Position numbers and translations under genes: made by a program. Shown piece by piece: positions 45,023 to 54,147 of a DNA stretch of 64,000 nt. Numbering within the stretch: position 1 is the stretch's first letter; every line of letters begins with the position of its first letter. Origin of the DNA: Alphaproteobacteria bacterium (GTDB lineage Bacteria; Pseudomonadota; Alphaproteobacteria; Thalassobaculales; Thalassobaculaceae); the NCBI GenBank assembly GCA_024742275.1, contig JANSYS010000007.1:62001-126000 (forward strand). The letters run 5' to 3'. Under the pieces are notes generated by a model. The model saw only the letters and a program-made list of their open reading frames with translations, did not search any database and was not told the origin of the DNA.

Positions 45023-46012
45023 ATGAGCGACACACCGACCCTCGTATCCCGCCGCACCGCCATGCTGGGCGCAGTCGGCGCGACCGCCGCGCTTGCCACC
45101 GGCGTCGCCGGCACGACCCCGGTCTCGGCCGCCGCGCCGATGCTCGGCGCACACGGTCCGACCCACCAGCGCATCAAGCTCGGCGAGTTCGAGGTCACGG
45201 TCATCCATGACGGCTTCATCGCACTCGACGGACCGCACCCGATCTTCGGCCAGGATCAGGAACCGGCGGCTGTTGAAGCGCTGGCGGTCGAGAACTTTCT
45301 GCCGCCGAAGCGGATGACGATCGGGTTCTCGCCGGTGATCGTGAACACCGGATCCGAACTTGTTCTGTTCGACACCGGAAATGGCGCGGGCCGCCGACCG
45401 AATGCCGGCCATCTGCGCTCCCTCCTTGCCAATGCCGGCTACACGCCCGAGCAGATCGACATCGTCGTCCTGACCCACTTCCACCCGGACCATATCGGCG
45501 GGCTGATGGAGGACGGCGCCCCTGCCTTCCCGAACGCGCGCTACGTGACCGGCCAGGTGGAGTACGACTTCTGGTCGCCGGCGGAGAAGGCCAGCGGCCC
45601 GACCGAACGGGTCGGCAAGCTGGTACAGTCCAACGTCGTGCCCTTCGCCGACAAGATGTCCTTCCTGGGCGACAACCAGGACGTGGTCTCCGGCATCACG
45701 GGGATGGCCTCCTTCGGCCACACGCCGGGCCACATGGTGTTCCATATCGAGAGCGCCGGTAAGCGGATGATGATTACCGGCGACATCGCCAACCACTACG
45801 TCGTGTCGCTTCAGAAGCCGGATTGGCATGTCCGCTTCGATATGGATAAGGCCAAGGCCGCCGAGGCGCGTCGCAAGGTCTTCGGGATGATCGCCGCCGA
45901 CAAGATCGCCTTCTCCGGCTACCACATGCCGTTCCCGAATGTCGGCTATGTGGAGACCTATGGCGACGGCTTCCGCTACGTTCCGGCGAGCTACCAGTTC
46001 GCGGTCGACTGA
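45023..46012 (+). CDS. Tat-exported metallo-beta-lactamase-fold hydrolase
   Basis: A 329-aa protein with a twin-arginine signal (SRRTAMLGAVGATAALATG, R10-R11) and a metallo-beta-lactamase domain. The dinuclear metal motif is LTHFHPDHIGG, followed by His in FGHTPGHM, Asp in ITGDIANH, and a final His in FSGYHMPFP. Tat export of a folded metalloprotein to the periplasm is expected. Substrate unknown; the neighbouring YeeE/YedE gene suggests a sulfur species, while lactonase-type activity is also possible. GGGAGGATTAACCGA precedes the ATG. Confidence 0.87.
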   Translation: MSDTPTLVSRRTAMLGAVGATAALATGVAGTTPVSAAAPMLGAHGPTHQRIKLGEFEVTVIHDGFIALDGPHPIFGQDQEPAAVEALAVENFLPPKRMTIGFSPVIVNTGSELVLFDTGNGAGRRPNAGHLRSLLANAGYTPEQIDIVVLTHFHPDHIGGLMEDGAPAFPNARYVTGQVEYDFWSPAEKASGPTERVGKLVQSNVVPFADKMSFLGDNQDVVSGITGMASFGHTPGHMVFHIESAGKRMMITGDIANHYVVSLQKPDWHVRFDMDKAKAAEARRKVFGMIAADKIAFSGYHMPFPNVGYVETYGDGFRYVPASYQFAVD

Positions 46013-46032
46013 CCGATAGTCCATCTCCGAGC

Positions 46033-46063
46033 GGAGGCGGCCCGACACCACTCGGCCGCCTCC
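46033..46063. terminator. Bidirectional hairpin between convergent genes
   Basis: GGAGGCGGCC (46033-46042) pairs perfectly with GGCCGCCTCC (46054-46063) around an 11-nt loop, in the gap between the metallo-beta-lactamase-fold gene and the convergent sulfotransferase gene. No T tract follows. Confidence 0.55.
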
Positions 46064-46068
46064 CGCGC

Positions 46069-46896
46069 CTAGTCTTGTCGGTCCGGGCTGTCCGTATCCA
46101 CCGGCCACCCGGTCTCGCGGCAAAACCGGAGCTGGTCGGCCGCGAAGACCGACAGGTCGCGCTCCCGCCAGCGCCCCATCGAGTCCGGCCGGATCACATG
46201 CTCGACCGCCCGGCCGAGCGTCGCGTCGTCGACCGCGATGCCGATCCGCTGTGCCAAACTGCTGGAATGGGCTTTAGGATCCGAGGCGAAGGCGTCGAAA
46301 TTGAGCGGATGCAGCCGCCCCGGAAAGCGCCGTAGGAGATCGTCGAGACGGCGCTGGGTCCGGATCCAGTACTCGAGCTGAGCCGCCTCGGGCGCTGCGA
46401 ACCCACCGGGATCCAGATCGAACATCCAGCTCCAGTTCCCGAGTTGTCCCTTGTTGTCGCTGTAGGCCATGTCCAAGGGATGACGCGTAACGTAAACGAA
46501 CTGCGCGTCCGGCCACCGTTCCAGGATAGGCTCGACGAAGATGTGGCAGTTCGGCTCCTTCGTCATCCAGCCGATGGCGGATCCCTGCCCGGCGAGACCG
46601 CTCCCCTGCTCCCGCCGGAACCGGCGCAGGCCCGGCCAGCGCAGCAGCTCGAACGCGCCGACACCGTGGCGCATGACCCGCTCGAACAGCGCCAGCCGCC
46701 GGTCGATCGCGCCCGGAGTCGCGCCGCCGCGCACCCAGTCCGGTCGCTTGAACAATTCCGTGAAGATCAGGTTGTCGTTGGCGCCGTTCAGGCAGCCGCC
46801 AGCGTAATAGCCGAGCGCCATCAGGGCGCCTGCGACCGCCCGGGTTCCGGAGCCGCCGAGGCCGCCGACAAAGAGTATGGGTGCTTGAGACGTCAC
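46069..46896 (-). CDS. Sulfotransferase family protein
   Basis: A 275-aa PAPS-type sulfotransferase-fold protein. The 5'-phosphosulfate loop is FVGGLGGSGTRAVAGAL (about 9-25) and the 3'-phosphate motif is FVYVTRHPLDMAYSDN. There is no signal peptide. Acceptor unknown; such enzymes modify polysaccharides, lipids or small molecules. The unit is apparently monocistronic, with 63 nt to the MFS gene upstream and a shared hairpin downstream. Confidence 0.8.
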   Translation of the reverse strand: MTSQAPILFVGGLGGSGTRAVAGALMALGYYAGGCLNGANDNLIFTELFKRPDWVRGGATPGAIDRRLALFERVMRHGVGAFELLRWPGLRRFRREQGSGLAGQGSAIGWMTKEPNCHIFVEPILERWPDAQFVYVTRHPLDMAYSDNKGQLGNWSWMFDLDPGGFAAPEAAQLEYWIRTQRRLDDLLRRFPGRLHPLNFDAFASDPKAHSSSLAQRIGIAVDDATLGRAVEHVIRPDSMGRWRERDLSVFAADQLRFCRETGWPVDTDSPDRQD

Positions 46897-46959
46897 CCGG
46901 GCCGGATAGCCGAGCCGAACCGGCGCGTCAATGGCGGCAGCCGATCGGCGGCCTGATCG

Positions 46960-48177
46960 CTACGCCGCGGCCGGGCGGAACAGGGTCGCCAGCACACCGA
47001 TACCGACGGCGACGTAGACGGCGCAGGCGAGCGCGATCACCTCGATCGAGAGGGATGCATCCAACCCCCATCCCATCAGCGCCGGCGACAGGGCGCTGGA
47101 AACCACGGAGCAGGCCGAGACCAGCGCCCGGATGGCGCCGAGATGGCGTACGCCATAGATCTCCGCCCACAACGTGCCGAGCAGGGTAGAGGACGCGCCG
47201 GAGGTGGCCCCGCACATGGCGAGGAAAGCCAGACCGGCCCAGACCGCATCAGAGACGGCAAGCAAGACGAGACCGGCCGCAAGAGGCGCCAGATAGAAAC
47301 GCGCCACCCGGCGGGCGCCGACACGGTCGATCGCTGGGCCGGTCACCAGGGCGACGGCGATCTGGCAGGCGGCATAGGCCACATAGCCGGCTGCGAAGAC
47401 GGTCAGGTCCCACCCTTTGGTCTCGGTCAGATGGACCTGGTGGAACAGGATGCCGGTGACGATGAAGGAGGGTGCCAGCACTGCCGCCATCGACCATAGG
47501 AATGTAGGGTCGCCGATCACCTCCCGCCGGGTCCACTGGCGCATTGCGTCGGCCGCGCCGTCTTCCGTTCGGGCAAGCAGCGCGGCGTGGCGCTGCCCGT
47601 GACTCGCGAGCAGGATCATGGCCAGCGGCAGATACACGCCGAGGGCCAGCAGGGCCGCACCGCCATAGGTCCAGCGCCAGCCGATCAGCGCGATCAGCGC
47701 TACCGCCACCGCCGGCCAGACCGCTTCGCCCGCCGGGAAGCCGAGTGCCGCCAGACTCACTGACCGGCCGCGGACCGTCGGGTCGGCGTAGCGCGCGACG
47801 GCGGTGACGGCGGTATGGCTCGCCAGCCCCTGTCCGAAGAAACGGAGACAGAAAAGCGTCGCGACCAGCATGACAGGCCCGGACGTCGTCGCGGCGAGCG
47901 CGGAGGCTGCGGCGATCCCGGCCAGGACGAGACCGCCGAACAGCCGCAGGTCCATCCGGTCGATCATGCCGCCGACCCAGAGCAGCAGCAATCCGCTCGT
48001 GAGGGTCGCGGCCGAGTAGAGGGCGCCGAAACCGCCGTGGCTCAGGCCGAAGGCGGCCCGGAACTCCGCCGAGAACAGCGAGATGAAGTAGGTTTGGCCG
48101 AAGCTGGAGGCGAAGGCCATGAGGAAACCGAAGACGAGCAGGCGCCCGTCAAGGTCAGCCTGCCGAAAAAGCGTCAT
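46960..48177 (-). CDS. MFS transporter
   Basis: A 405-aa major facilitator with twelve predicted helices, beginning LVFGFLMAFASSFGQTYFISLF. A loop motif GMIDRMDLRLFGG follows helix 2 (motif A-like), and GPAIDRVGARRVARFY is its repeat in the second half. The large central cytoplasmic loop spans about 190-220. The start overlaps the cyclase stop (ATGA), so it is co-expressed with the cyclase and the Rieske oxygenase. It probably imports the oxygenase substrate or exports a product. Confidence 0.88.
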   Translation of the reverse strand: MTLFRQADLDGRLLVFGFLMAFASSFGQTYFISLFSAEFRAAFGLSHGGFGALYSAATLTSGLLLLWVGGMIDRMDLRLFGGLVLAGIAAASALAATTSGPVMLVATLFCLRFFGQGLASHTAVTAVARYADPTVRGRSVSLAALGFPAGEAVWPAVAVALIALIGWRWTYGGAALLALGVYLPLAMILLASHGQRHAALLARTEDGAADAMRQWTRREVIGDPTFLWSMAAVLAPSFIVTGILFHQVHLTETKGWDLTVFAAGYVAYAACQIAVALVTGPAIDRVGARRVARFYLAPLAAGLVLLAVSDAVWAGLAFLAMCGATSGASSTLLGTLWAEIYGVRHLGAIRALVSACSVVSSALSPALMGWGLDASLSIEVIALACAVYVAVGIGVLATLFRPAAA

Positions 48178-49472
48178 CCGCCTTCCCGCGGGGGCGCAGC
48201 GCCATCCGTCGGATCGACCGGCGCGAAGAGTTCCGGCGGCAGAGCGACACCTGGCAGATCAGGGCGCCCCCTGGATACGACCGGGCGTTCCGGACAGGCG
48301 TCGACCACCGCGCGGGACAACAACACCCCGTCGCCGGTGATCTTGCAAGCCTGCTCGATCCGATGAGCCAGGTTGACGACATCGCCGATGACGGTGAACT
48401 CGAGCCGCTCCTCGGTGCCGACATTGCCCACCATTGCCTCGCCGGCATGAACGCCGATGCGGTGGGCGATCGCCGACTCTCCGGCCGCAGCGCGGTCCGC
48501 GTTGATCGCGGCCAGCGCCCGCATCATCTCGTGGGCGGCCCGAACCGCCTGGGTGCAGGGAGACGAGACTGTTCCCGTCGCTCCGAAGGTCGCCAGGATG
48601 CCGTCGCCGACATACTTGTCGACCGATCCGCCGTTGTCGAAGATCACCGCCGTCATACGCTTCTGATAGTCCGCCAGGAAACGCAACGTCGCGTCCGGGC
48701 CGAGCGTGCCGGAGAGGGCGGTGAAGCCGGCGATGTCGGACACCACCACCGCAACGAATCGACGGCTGCCTCCCGGCTTCAGGAAATCAGGGTCTGCCGT
48801 CGCCACCCGCTCGGCGACGTCCGGGGAGAAGTACCGGCTGAGCTGAGCCGTCGCCTGCTCCAGCCGGGCAGCGTTGAGGACGGTTCGCCGGGCGATCCAG
48901 GTCGAGAAGGTCACGATACCGCCGGTTGCGGCGAGGAACGCCATCTCGTTGGCCACTCGGCCCAGATGCAGCGCCGGTCCCATCACGTGCTCCTGCCACG
49001 TCGGCAGTTGCGCCAGGACCGTTGCCGGATCGTCCAGGGCGATGAAGACGAGGATGCCGTGGAACACCGTCAGCAGAAGCGTCACAACCGCCGGGTAGTG
49101 CGGCTGCAGTGTGGTGGCGGTGAGCACCAGCAGGACCAGGCCCATGGGATAGCCTGTTTTGGGCAGATAGGCCGCCGCCATGCCCGTGCCCTGCCACTCC
49201 AGGAAAAGAAAAGGCCCCGTAACCAGGATCGACAGGACGATCGCGACGTGGCCGGCCAGGCCGACCCACCTTCGACGGCGAACCAGGATCAAGAGCCCGC
49301 CCAGGGCGAGAACAGCCGGCAGGACGATCGCCAGGACGGGCAGCGGCGCCGACCGGGTGACGAACAGCAGAATGCCGGTCGCCAGGGCGAGAAGTCCGAC
49401 GATCTCCAGAACGATGAAGAGTGCTACACCCTTCGCCTCCCGATCGCGCAGGACGTCGGCGGTCTTCCGCAC
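48174..49472 (-). CDS. Membrane class III adenylate/guanylate cyclase
   Basis: A 432-aa protein with six hydrophobic segments in the first 190 residues, then a class III cyclase domain. Metal-binding aspartates are in VVVSDIAGFTALSG and DKYVGDGILATFG. The late motif IGDVVNLAHRIEQ carries the Asn that stabilises the transition state. These residues suggest an active enzyme; adenylate rather than guanylate specificity is the default guess. The GTG start at 49472 has GGAG about 12 nt upstream. It is sandwiched by 7 nt and an ATGA overlap between the Rieske oxygenase and MFS genes, an odd place for a signalling enzyme. Confidence 0.88.
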   Translation of the reverse strand: MRKTADVLRDREAKGVALFIVLEIVGLLALATGILLFVTRSAPLPVLAIVLPAVLALGGLLILVRRRRWVGLAGHVAIVLSILVTGPFLFLEWQGTGMAAAYLPKTGYPMGLVLLVLTATTLQPHYPAVVTLLLTVFHGILVFIALDDPATVLAQLPTWQEHVMGPALHLGRVANEMAFLAATGGIVTFSTWIARRTVLNAARLEQATAQLSRYFSPDVAERVATADPDFLKPGGSRRFVAVVVSDIAGFTALSGTLGPDATLRFLADYQKRMTAVIFDNGGSVDKYVGDGILATFGATGTVSSPCTQAVRAAHEMMRALAAINADRAAAGESAIAHRIGVHAGEAMVGNVGTEERLEFTVIGDVVNLAHRIEQACKITGDGVLLSRAVVDACPERPVVSRGRPDLPGVALPPELFAPVDPTDGAAPPREGG

Positions 49473-49479
49473 GGCGGGA

Positions 49480-50523
49480 TCAGCTCCGCCAGCGCAGGGT
49501 GGTCTCGCGCACCGGGTTCTCGAAGGGCCCCTCGGTCCAGGCGCCGTAGGATTTCTTCAGTCGGAAGTACCACTTCGCTTGCACGTCCGCGTCGTTGATC
49601 AGCATGAGATTCGGCTGATGTTTCAGACCGCGCTGCTGCTTCACGACGACATCGCGGTCCTGACCGAGGAACTTCCGCGCGAAGATCCGCAATACCGGCC
49701 TGAGGGCCCCGGCCCAGCCAACGTTCCAATAGATCATGTGGTGAATTTCGGTCGTCTCGGCGTCGATCGGGGTGACCGTCGTCAGGTTGCAGACCCGTTT
49801 GTCGCCGACCTCGATGTCCTCGATCCGGATACCCGGCAGGCGGAACCGAATCTCGGTCGTCGGCGTACCGCCAAGGAGCTTGTACGCGGCCGAGTTGCTC
49901 GACGGCTGGTGGCGCAGCATGGCGAAGCCGAGATCGGCCGGGCCGAACCGCTTCGCCTTCTCGTGGATCGACCGCTTGCTCCGCCACCACCAGCTCTGGT
50001 GAACGAAGGGGCCGTGGGCCGGGTCCATCAGGCCGATCACCGCGTGGTCGATATGGCTCGGGAAGATCATCCGCTCGGTCAGGCCGGGGCCCGACGCGGT
50101 CACGTCCGGCAGGTCGGGCGGGGCGCATTTGGGATCGCCCCGACCGCGTGGATCGGAGGACATGTAGACCCAGATGCCGCCTCCCCTCTCCTCGACCGGA
50201 TAGGGCCGCACGCGGATCGCGCCGACATCCATCTCCTGGTCTTCGGTCAGCGAGGGAATGCAGGTGCATTGGCCGCTCGGGGCGAAACGCCAGCCGTGAT
50301 AGCAGCACTCCACCTCCTTGCCGTCGAACCAGCCGTCCGACAACGGAATGCCTCGGTGCGGGCAGATATCGCGCAGAGCGAAGACCGTACCCTCGCTGGT
50401 CCGCGCGAAGACCAGCGGTTCGCCCAGCAGCGTCTTGTCCCGCATGTCGCCCGGCTTCAGCGACGCCGAAGGCATCGCGAAGTACCAGATGTCGCGCAGG
50501 AAATCGTTTGCGTCGATTGTCAT
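49480..50523 (-). CDS. Rieske non-heme iron oxygenase, alpha subunit
   Basis: A 347-aa ring-hydroxylating-type oxygenase. The Rieske 2Fe-2S ligands are C54 and H56 (CPHRG) and C73 and H76 (CCYHGW). The mononuclear iron motif is in LMDPAHGPFVHQ. The domain order and length fit a large subunit that works without a beta subunit. No reductase or ferredoxin is adjacent, so electrons must come from elsewhere. An alternative start lies 12 codons upstream. The substrate is unknown; choices include aromatic acids, quaternary amines and steroids. Confidence 0.86.
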   Translation of the reverse strand: MTIDANDFLRDIWYFAMPSASLKPGDMRDKTLLGEPLVFARTSEGTVFALRDICPHRGIPLSDGWFDGKEVECCYHGWRFAPSGQCTCIPSLTEDQEMDVGAIRVRPYPVEERGGGIWVYMSSDPRGRGDPKCAPPDLPDVTASGPGLTERMIFPSHIDHAVIGLMDPAHGPFVHQSWWWRSKRSIHEKAKRFGPADLGFAMLRHQPSSNSAAYKLLGGTPTTEIRFRLPGIRIEDIEVGDKRVCNLTTVTPIDAETTEIHHMIYWNVGWAGALRPVLRIFARKFLGQDRDVVVKQQRGLKHQPNLMLINDADVQAKWYFRLKKSYGAWTEGPFENPVRETTLRWRS

Positions 50524-50587
50524 GAGCCGGACACTGCCACCGGGCTGTAACGGTGGCAACGGGGATGCGTCGTTACGAGACCGCGGG

Positions 50588-50941
50588 TCAGCTCTCGGCG
50601 CAGTCCATGCAGATCGTCGCCGCCGGATCGAGGGTGAGTCGGGCGGGATCGATCTCCTCGCCGCAGCGCACGCAGCTCCCGTACTCGCCGACGTCCAGCC
50701 GCTTCAGGGCCGAGCCGATCCGCTGAAGCTCGAGCGTCCGCCGCCGGTCGGTCTCCAGCGCCATCTCCTGGTCCTGAATCGCGTCGATGCGCGACAACCG
50801 ACCGACCCGGGACTGATCAAGCTCGACCGCGTCCCGTGCCGCCTTCGATCCGGCGACCAGCGCCTCGATCTCCGCTTGCCGCTGCGTCAGGACGCGGCGT
50901 ACCGCCTCGTCGTCGTCCGTATCGAATGTCACATCTGTCAT
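50588..50941 (-). CDS. DksA/TraR-type C4 zinc finger protein
   Basis: A 117-aa protein with the DksA/TraR fold. A helical hairpin (about 12-80) precedes the C4 zinc finger C90-x2-C93 ... C111-x2-C114 with the GEYGSCVRCGEEI and CMDC segments. It is shorter than DksA and more like the small DksA/TraR-like proteins of Alphaproteobacteria. It may bind the RNA polymerase secondary channel. The start at 50941 was preferred because upstream codons in frame have no features. Confidence 0.85.
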   Translation of the reverse strand: MTDVTFDTDDDEAVRRVLTQRQAEIEALVAGSKAARDAVELDQSRVGRLSRIDAIQDQEMALETDRRRTLELQRIGSALKRLDVGEYGSCVRCGEEIDPARLTLDPAATICMDCAES

Positions 50942-51145
50942 CGCCCCAGCATGCGCCCCCTGGCCGGGGGAGTCACGTATCCTCTGCCTATATCCTTGAG
51001 CGTGTCGGTATTGCGCCGGGGCCGAGGCGTCAGCCATCCGCACGGCCAGAGATCGGTCGCAGAGACGACCCGTGCGGCGCGGCCTCCTCCGAGACAGACC
51101 CGGCCCATGTCGACGGGTGATACCAGGGGCGTCCAGACTTGCCGC

Positions 51146-52162
51146 TCAATACACCAACTGGTCTTCCCCGCTGGCGCCGCCGAGAACGATCTCGCCCCGG
51201 TCGGCCAAGTCCTTGGCGGTCTCGATCATCGTGTTCTGCGCGTCTTCGACATCCTTCAGGCGCACCGGCCCCAGAGCCTGCATGTCCTCGCGTAGAAGTT
51301 TGGCCGCGCGCTCCGACATGTTGGAGAAGAACAGGTCGCGCAATTCCTCGGAGGCGCCTTTTAGAGCGACGGTCATCCTGTCCTTGTCGACGACACGGAG
51401 AAGAGTCTGGACGCCGGCGGGATCCAGCCGGTTCAGATCGTCGAAGGTAAACATCAGCGATCGGATCTTCTCGGCGCTGTCCTTGTTGCGCTCTTCCAGG
51501 GCCGACAGGAACCGGTTCTCCGTCGCGCGGTCGAGGCTGTTGAAGATCTCGGCCATCATCTCGTGGCTGTCGCGCCGGTTGGTCCGCGCGAGGTTCGACA
51601 TGAACTCGGTGCGCAGAACCCGTTCGACATCCTTCTCGATCTCCTTGTTCACCGCCTCCATGCGCAGCATGCGCATGACCACTTCCATGGCGAAGTTCTC
51701 GGGCAGGATTGCCAGCACCTTGGCCGCGTGGCCCTGCTGGACCTTGCCGAGGATGACGGCGACCGTCTGCGGATACTCGTTCTTCAGGTAGTTCGCCAGG
51801 ACCTGCTCGCTGACATTCGCCAGCTTGTCCCACATGGTGCGACCCGCGGGACCGCGGATCTCCTCCATGATGTCCTCGACCCGATCCTCCCCAAGCACCT
51901 TGTTGAGCAACCGTTCCGTACTGTCGAGCGAGCCGACGAGCGAGCCGGTGGACGACACCTGTTCGGCGAATTCCACGAAGAGGCGCTCGACGATATTGGA
52001 AGAGACCGTCCCGAGGCCGGCCATCACCTGGGAGATTTCCTTGATCTCCTCATCGTCCATCTGGCCGAACAGGGCGGCGGCCTGCTGCTCGCCCAGCGAC
52101 ATCAGCAATATAGCCGCCTTCTCCGGCCCGTTGATGCTTCGATAATCCTCTCGAACGCGCAT
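51146..52162 (-). CDS. fliG: Flagellar motor switch protein FliG
   Basis: A 338-aa rotor protein that couples the MS ring to torque generation and direction switching. The N-terminal domain begins with [19 protein letters not shown], the middle domain is full length, and the C-terminal torque domain contains [20 protein letters not shown] and [17 protein letters not shown]. Complete length. No other flagellar gene is within reach, so it is separated from the fliF-fliH-fliN set it usually joins. The AT-rich leader (52220-52270) may hold its promoter. Confidence 0.96.
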   Translation of the reverse strand: MRVREDYRSINGPEKAAILLMSLGEQQAAALFGQMDDEEIKEISQVMAGLGTVSSNIVERLFVEFAEQVSSTGSLVGSLDSTERLLNKVLGEDRVEDIMEEIRGPAGRTMWDKLANVSEQVLANYLKNEYPQTVAVILGKVQQGHAAKVLAILPENFAMEVVMRMLRMEAVNKEIEKDVERVLRTEFMSNLARTNRRDSHEMMAEIFNSLDRATENRFLSALEERNKDSAEKIRSLMFTFDDLNRLDPAGVQTLLRVVDKDRMTVALKGASEELRDLFFSNMSERAAKLLREDMQALGPVRLKDVEDAQNTMIETAKDLADRGEIVLGGASGEDQLVY

Positions 52163-52299
52163 TTTCCTCCGGCCCTACGCTCGGCCCCATGTTCGACCGT
52201 CGTCCGCAACGGCTCCGGTTGAGACGCCGCGACCTTATATCCATAAATATAGTGTGTTTATATGTGAAACGGTAGGCGGGTGTCGAGGTCGGTTGCCCG

Positions 52300-53127
52300 C
52301 TAGGCGCGAAAATCGTTCAGTCGCCGGTCGTCCATCCAGACCACGTCCCGTCTCGCTCCCAGGGCGGCGCGCCGCTCCGGATCGGCATAAAGGTCGATGC
52401 TGGCGAAGACGCCCGCGAGCCCGCCGCCGAAATCCGCCATATTTCGCCGCCAGAGGGCATTCAGCCGAACGACGCCCGGCCGATCGGCGGGGAGATCGAC
52501 GGCGCGCGGGTGGCCGATGAAATCGATCGCCGCATCCTCGAGCCTGCGATCCACGTCGCTCCCGAGGAAAGCCCGGCGCGGCAGGCTGGGCGATCCCAAC
52601 GTGCCGTCGCACAGTCCGTAATGCCAGCGCGGGTCCTGGAAGACCGCTGCCAGCGTCTCGCCGCGGATCGCGTCAAGCGAGAGAGAGCGTCCCGACACCG
52701 CGACCACGGGCCTTCGCCACGGGCCGATCGAGAACAGGCCGGAGCTATCGATATCGTCGGGGCTGCGGACCGGATACCCGTCGAGGACCAGCCCGACCAC
52801 CAGCGCGTTGTAGAGGTTGAGCCAGAAGGCGAGTTGCTCCCGGCGGGAGAGATAGATCACCTGAACCACGGCCTGCTCGCGGATGTAAGCCGCCAGAAGC
52901 TCCCGGTCGGCTGTCGACACCCGGGCGTAGTCGACCCGCGTGATGCCATCCGGCCAGTCTCGGGAGTTGCGATCGAGAAATACCTGCCAGACCCGATGGT
53001 CCACCACCCTGGTCGACTGCGGATCATGTCGGCTCCAAAGCTCGGGCCCGGGACCGCCGGAGCATCCGACGGCCGACATGGCGGCCAGGGCGGCGAGCAG
53101 ACGACGGCGCGGAATCACACTCGGCAT
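52300..53127 (-). CDS. DUF547 lipoprotein
   Basis: A 275-aa predicted lipoprotein: signal PRRRLLAALAAMSAVGC with lipobox Cys22, then a DUF547 domain. The DUF547 motifs are SRREQLAFWLNLYNALVV, SLDAIRGETLAAVFQDPRWHYGLCDG and SLPRRAFLGSDVDRRLEDAAIDFI. DUF547 proteins have a permuted papain-like fold in some members; a Cys and His are visible in the WHYGLC segment, but activity is not established. It diverges from the AEC transporter gene with 43 nt between starts. Confidence 0.85.
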   Translation of the reverse strand: MPSVIPRRRLLAALAAMSAVGCSGGPGPELWSRHDPQSTRVVDHRVWQVFLDRNSRDWPDGITRVDYARVSTADRELLAAYIREQAVVQVIYLSRREQLAFWLNLYNALVVGLVLDGYPVRSPDDIDSSGLFSIGPWRRPVVAVSGRSLSLDAIRGETLAAVFQDPRWHYGLCDGTLGSPSLPRRAFLGSDVDRRLEDAAIDFIGHPRAVDLPADRPGVVRLNALWRRNMADFGGGLAGVFASIDLYADPERRAALGARRDVVWMDDRRLNDFRA

Positions 53128-53170
53128 GACCCCAGTCTACGCGTTGACGCGCCGCCACCACCATCGCTAC

Positions 53171-54145
53171 ATGGCGCGTCTTCCCGGGAGCCGACGCTTG
53201 GATGCCATCCTCAATGCCGTGGTTCCTCTGTTCGCGGTGATCTTCACCGGCTTCATTGCCGGCAAGGCACGCTTGCTGACAGAGGATTGGGTCCGCGGCC
53301 TCAACGCCTTCGTCTTCACCTTCGCCATGCCGCCGATGCTGTTCCTGCTGATGGCGAACACCGACGTGACGGCGATCGGCGAATGGTCGTTTCTTCTCGG
53401 CTTCTTCTACAGCGAGCTGCTGGTGTTCACGGCAGGCGCCGTGCTCGGCGGCCTGCTCTTCCGCCAGCGTTTCGCCGAGATGACGATGCAGGGTTTCGGA
53501 TCCTGCTTCTCCAACGGCGTTCTGCTCGCCCTGCCGCTGCTGATCGGCCTGTTCGGCGAGCGCGGCGCCACGCCGGCGGTCCTGCTCTTCACCCTCGACG
53601 TGCTGCTCTTCAGTATCGTGACGATGTTGCTGGAGATCGCCCGGGGCGGGGATCGGCCCGGCGGCGGCTGGCGGGCGGTGCGGACATCGCTGCAGGCGAT
53701 GCTGAGGAACCCGATCCTGATGTCCACACTCATCGGAATGCTTTGGGGGATCGCCGGATTGCCAGTGCCGGCACTGATCGATCGAACCTTCGGCTTCATC
53801 GGCCAGGCGGGGCCGCCGGCGGCCCTGTTCGCGCTGGGCGCCACCCTGGCCTACCGACGAGTGACCGGCAGTGTCGGGCCGGCGGCGGCCATGGTGATCT
53901 TCAAGCTGTTCGTCCACCCGGCGGTCACCTTCGTCATCCTCGCCTACGTGGTCGGCGCCGACCCGTTCTGGGTCCAGGCGGCCGTGATCTTCGCAGCCTG
54001 CCCGATCGGCGCGAACGTGTACGTGTTCGCCCAGCACTACGGAATCTCGGTGACCGCCGCGTCCGCCGGAATTCTGGTGGCCACGGGCCTGTCGCTGCTG
54101 ACCGTCACGGGCCTGCTACTCCTCTATCCGCCGATCGGGGTCTGA
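53171..54145 (+). CDS. AEC family transporter
   Basis: A 324-aa auxin-efflux-carrier-type permease with ten hydrophobic segments in two halves (first half LDAILNAVVPLFAVIFTGFIAG, second half after IGMLWGIAGLPVPALIDRTF). Family members transport organic acids such as malate or malonate. The ATG at 53171 gives an 8-10 residue basic leader that most family members lack, so translation might start slightly downstream at a TTG. The stop codon is 2 nt from the next gene's ATG. Confidence 0.87.
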   Translation: MARLPGSRRLDAILNAVVPLFAVIFTGFIAGKARLLTEDWVRGLNAFVFTFAMPPMLFLLMANTDVTAIGEWSFLLGFFYSELLVFTAGAVLGGLLFRQRFAEMTMQGFGSCFSNGVLLALPLLIGLFGERGATPAVLLFTLDVLLFSIVTMLLEIARGGDRPGGGWRAVRTSLQAMLRNPILMSTLIGMLWGIAGLPVPALIDRTFGFIGQAGPPAALFALGATLAYRRVTGSVGPAAAMVIFKLFVHPAVTFVILAYVVGADPFWVQAAVIFAACPIGANVYVFAQHYGISVTAASAGILVATGLSLLTVTGLLLLYPPIGV

Positions 54146-54147
54146 CC

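Noticed and set aside
52220-52270. AT-rich near-palindrome upstream of fliG as an operator
   Set aside because: The match between the two arms is poor and AT-rich spacers produce such patterns by chance.
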